A stretch of DNA of 12,899 bases from Gammaproteobacteria bacterium (GTDB lineage Bacteria; Pseudomonadota; Gammaproteobacteria; QNFN01), in assembly GCA_003645555.1 (NCBI GenBank), contig QNFN01000018.1, forward strand, positions 1 to 12,899, given 5' to 3'. How positions within the stretch are numbered: position 1 is the stretch's first letter; each line of letters starts with the position of its first letter. A program made the translations under genes and the position numbers. Under the pieces are notes generated by a model. That model worked only from the letters and a program-made list of their open reading frames with translations, had not been told where the DNA came from and made no database searches. Below, piece by piece: positions 12,482-12,899 of this stretch.

Positions 12482-12899
12482 ATGTTCACTGCCCAACCCG
12501 CCACGGAAGACACCCCCCTGCTGCTGCGAGAGGATCGCGACGGCATCGCCACGCTGACGATGAACCGCCCGGACATGTTCAACTCGTTCTCCAATGCCCT
12601 TCTCGACGACCTTCTGGCCGAGTTAGAGGCGATCGAGAATGATCGCTCGGTACGAGTAGTGGTAATCGCCGGTAACGGCCGCGCCTTCTGCACTGGCTGT
12701 GATCTCAAGGAGATGCGCGAGGACAGCTCCAAGGAGACCATGCGCGCGCTGTTCGACAAGTGCGCGCAGTTGATGCTGACCTTGACCCGCATCCCGCAGC
12801 CGGTGATCGCCAAGGTACACAGCATCGCCACCGCCGCCGGCTGCCAGTTGGTCGCCTCCTGTGACATGGCAATCGCCGCTGACAGCGCCCAATTCGCCG
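12482..12899 (+). CDS. Enoyl-CoA hydratase/isomerase family protein (5' part, ECHDC3-like)
   Basis: The window holds the first 139 codons of a crotonase-superfamily gene; the rest lies beyond the edge. The motifs are IATLTMNRPDMFNSFS (22-37), the acyl-CoA/oxyanion segment NGRAFCTGCDLKEM (65-78) and KVHSIATAAGCQLVASCDMAIA (111-132). In classical enoyl-CoA hydratases the second oxyanion segment reads GGGCE and its Glu is catalytic. Here the position is Q122, as in the ECHDC3-like subgroup whose reaction is not established, so hydratase activity should not be assumed. AGGAG 6 nt before ATG 12482 fixes the start. The gene appears to begin its own transcription unit after the hairpin repeats. Confidence 0.9.
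   Translation, partial: MFTAQPATEDTPLLLREDRDGIATLTMNRPDMFNSFSNALLDDLLAELEAIENDRSVRVVVIAGNGRAFCTGCDLKEMREDSSKETMRALFDKCAQLMLTLTRIPQPVIAKVHSIATAAGCQLVASCDMAIAADSAQFA

Overview
The window is GC-rich (roughly two thirds G+C by eye), densely coded chromosomal DNA. It most resembles a gammaproteobacterium, perhaps of the Chromatiales/Ectothiorhodospiraceae type. The grounds are the gene families (a YcbK-type Tat endopeptidase, RlmD, ApaG, a Pseudomonas-like acyl desaturase), frequent GTG starts and hairpin-type intergenic repeats. The taxon is an inference. No tRNA, rRNA, CRISPR array, insertion sequence or phage gene is visible. No gene-free stretch exceeds about 270 bases.

Layout. 1-625: end of an upstream reading frame (weak), then a YcbK/MepK-like murein endopeptidase (+). 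656-2159: a threonine/serine dehydratase-like PLP enzyme and a two-CBS-domain protein, both (-). 2333-6122: a molybdenum cofactor (Moco) block arranged as two divergent operons, moaD-moaE-moaC (-) and mobA-mobB-moeA (+), with overlapping start and stop codons. 6191-7080: a CYTH-domain phosphohydrolase and apaG, as a (-) pair. 7149-7979: a membrane-anchored alpha/beta hydrolase (+). 7989-8181: a tandemly duplicated REP-like hairpin unit between convergent genes. 8203-10785: an MFS transporter and rlmD as a (-) pair. 10786-11042: an AT-richer divergent intergenic region holding a nested dyad. 11043-12215: a fatty acid desaturase (+). 12241-12401: a second, different hairpin repeat in two copies. 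12482 to the end: the 5' part of an enoyl-CoA hydratase/isomerase-family gene (+).

How the genes work together. The Moco block supplies cPMP synthesis (MoaC), dithiolene formation (MoaD and MoaE), molybdate insertion (MoeA), and GMP attachment (MobA, with the MobB GTPase). MoaA and MoaB/MogA are absent from the window and must be elsewhere. The block would serve bis-MGD enzymes of the DMSO-reductase family. The desaturase and the crotonase-family gene both act on acyl chains but look like separate transcription units.

Most unusual signals. (1) MoaD does not end in the free Gly-Gly its chemistry requires but carries two more residues (GGTA). (2) MoaC is the short form I associate with archaea. 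(3) The desaturase has a C-terminal tail resembling the end of ISL3-family transposases. (4) A 40-bp concentric dyad lies upstream of the desaturase. (5) Two unrelated families of intergenic hairpin repeats are present. (6) RlmD and the crotonase-family protein have substitutions at normally conserved positions. I do not see a clear new defence or mobile system here.
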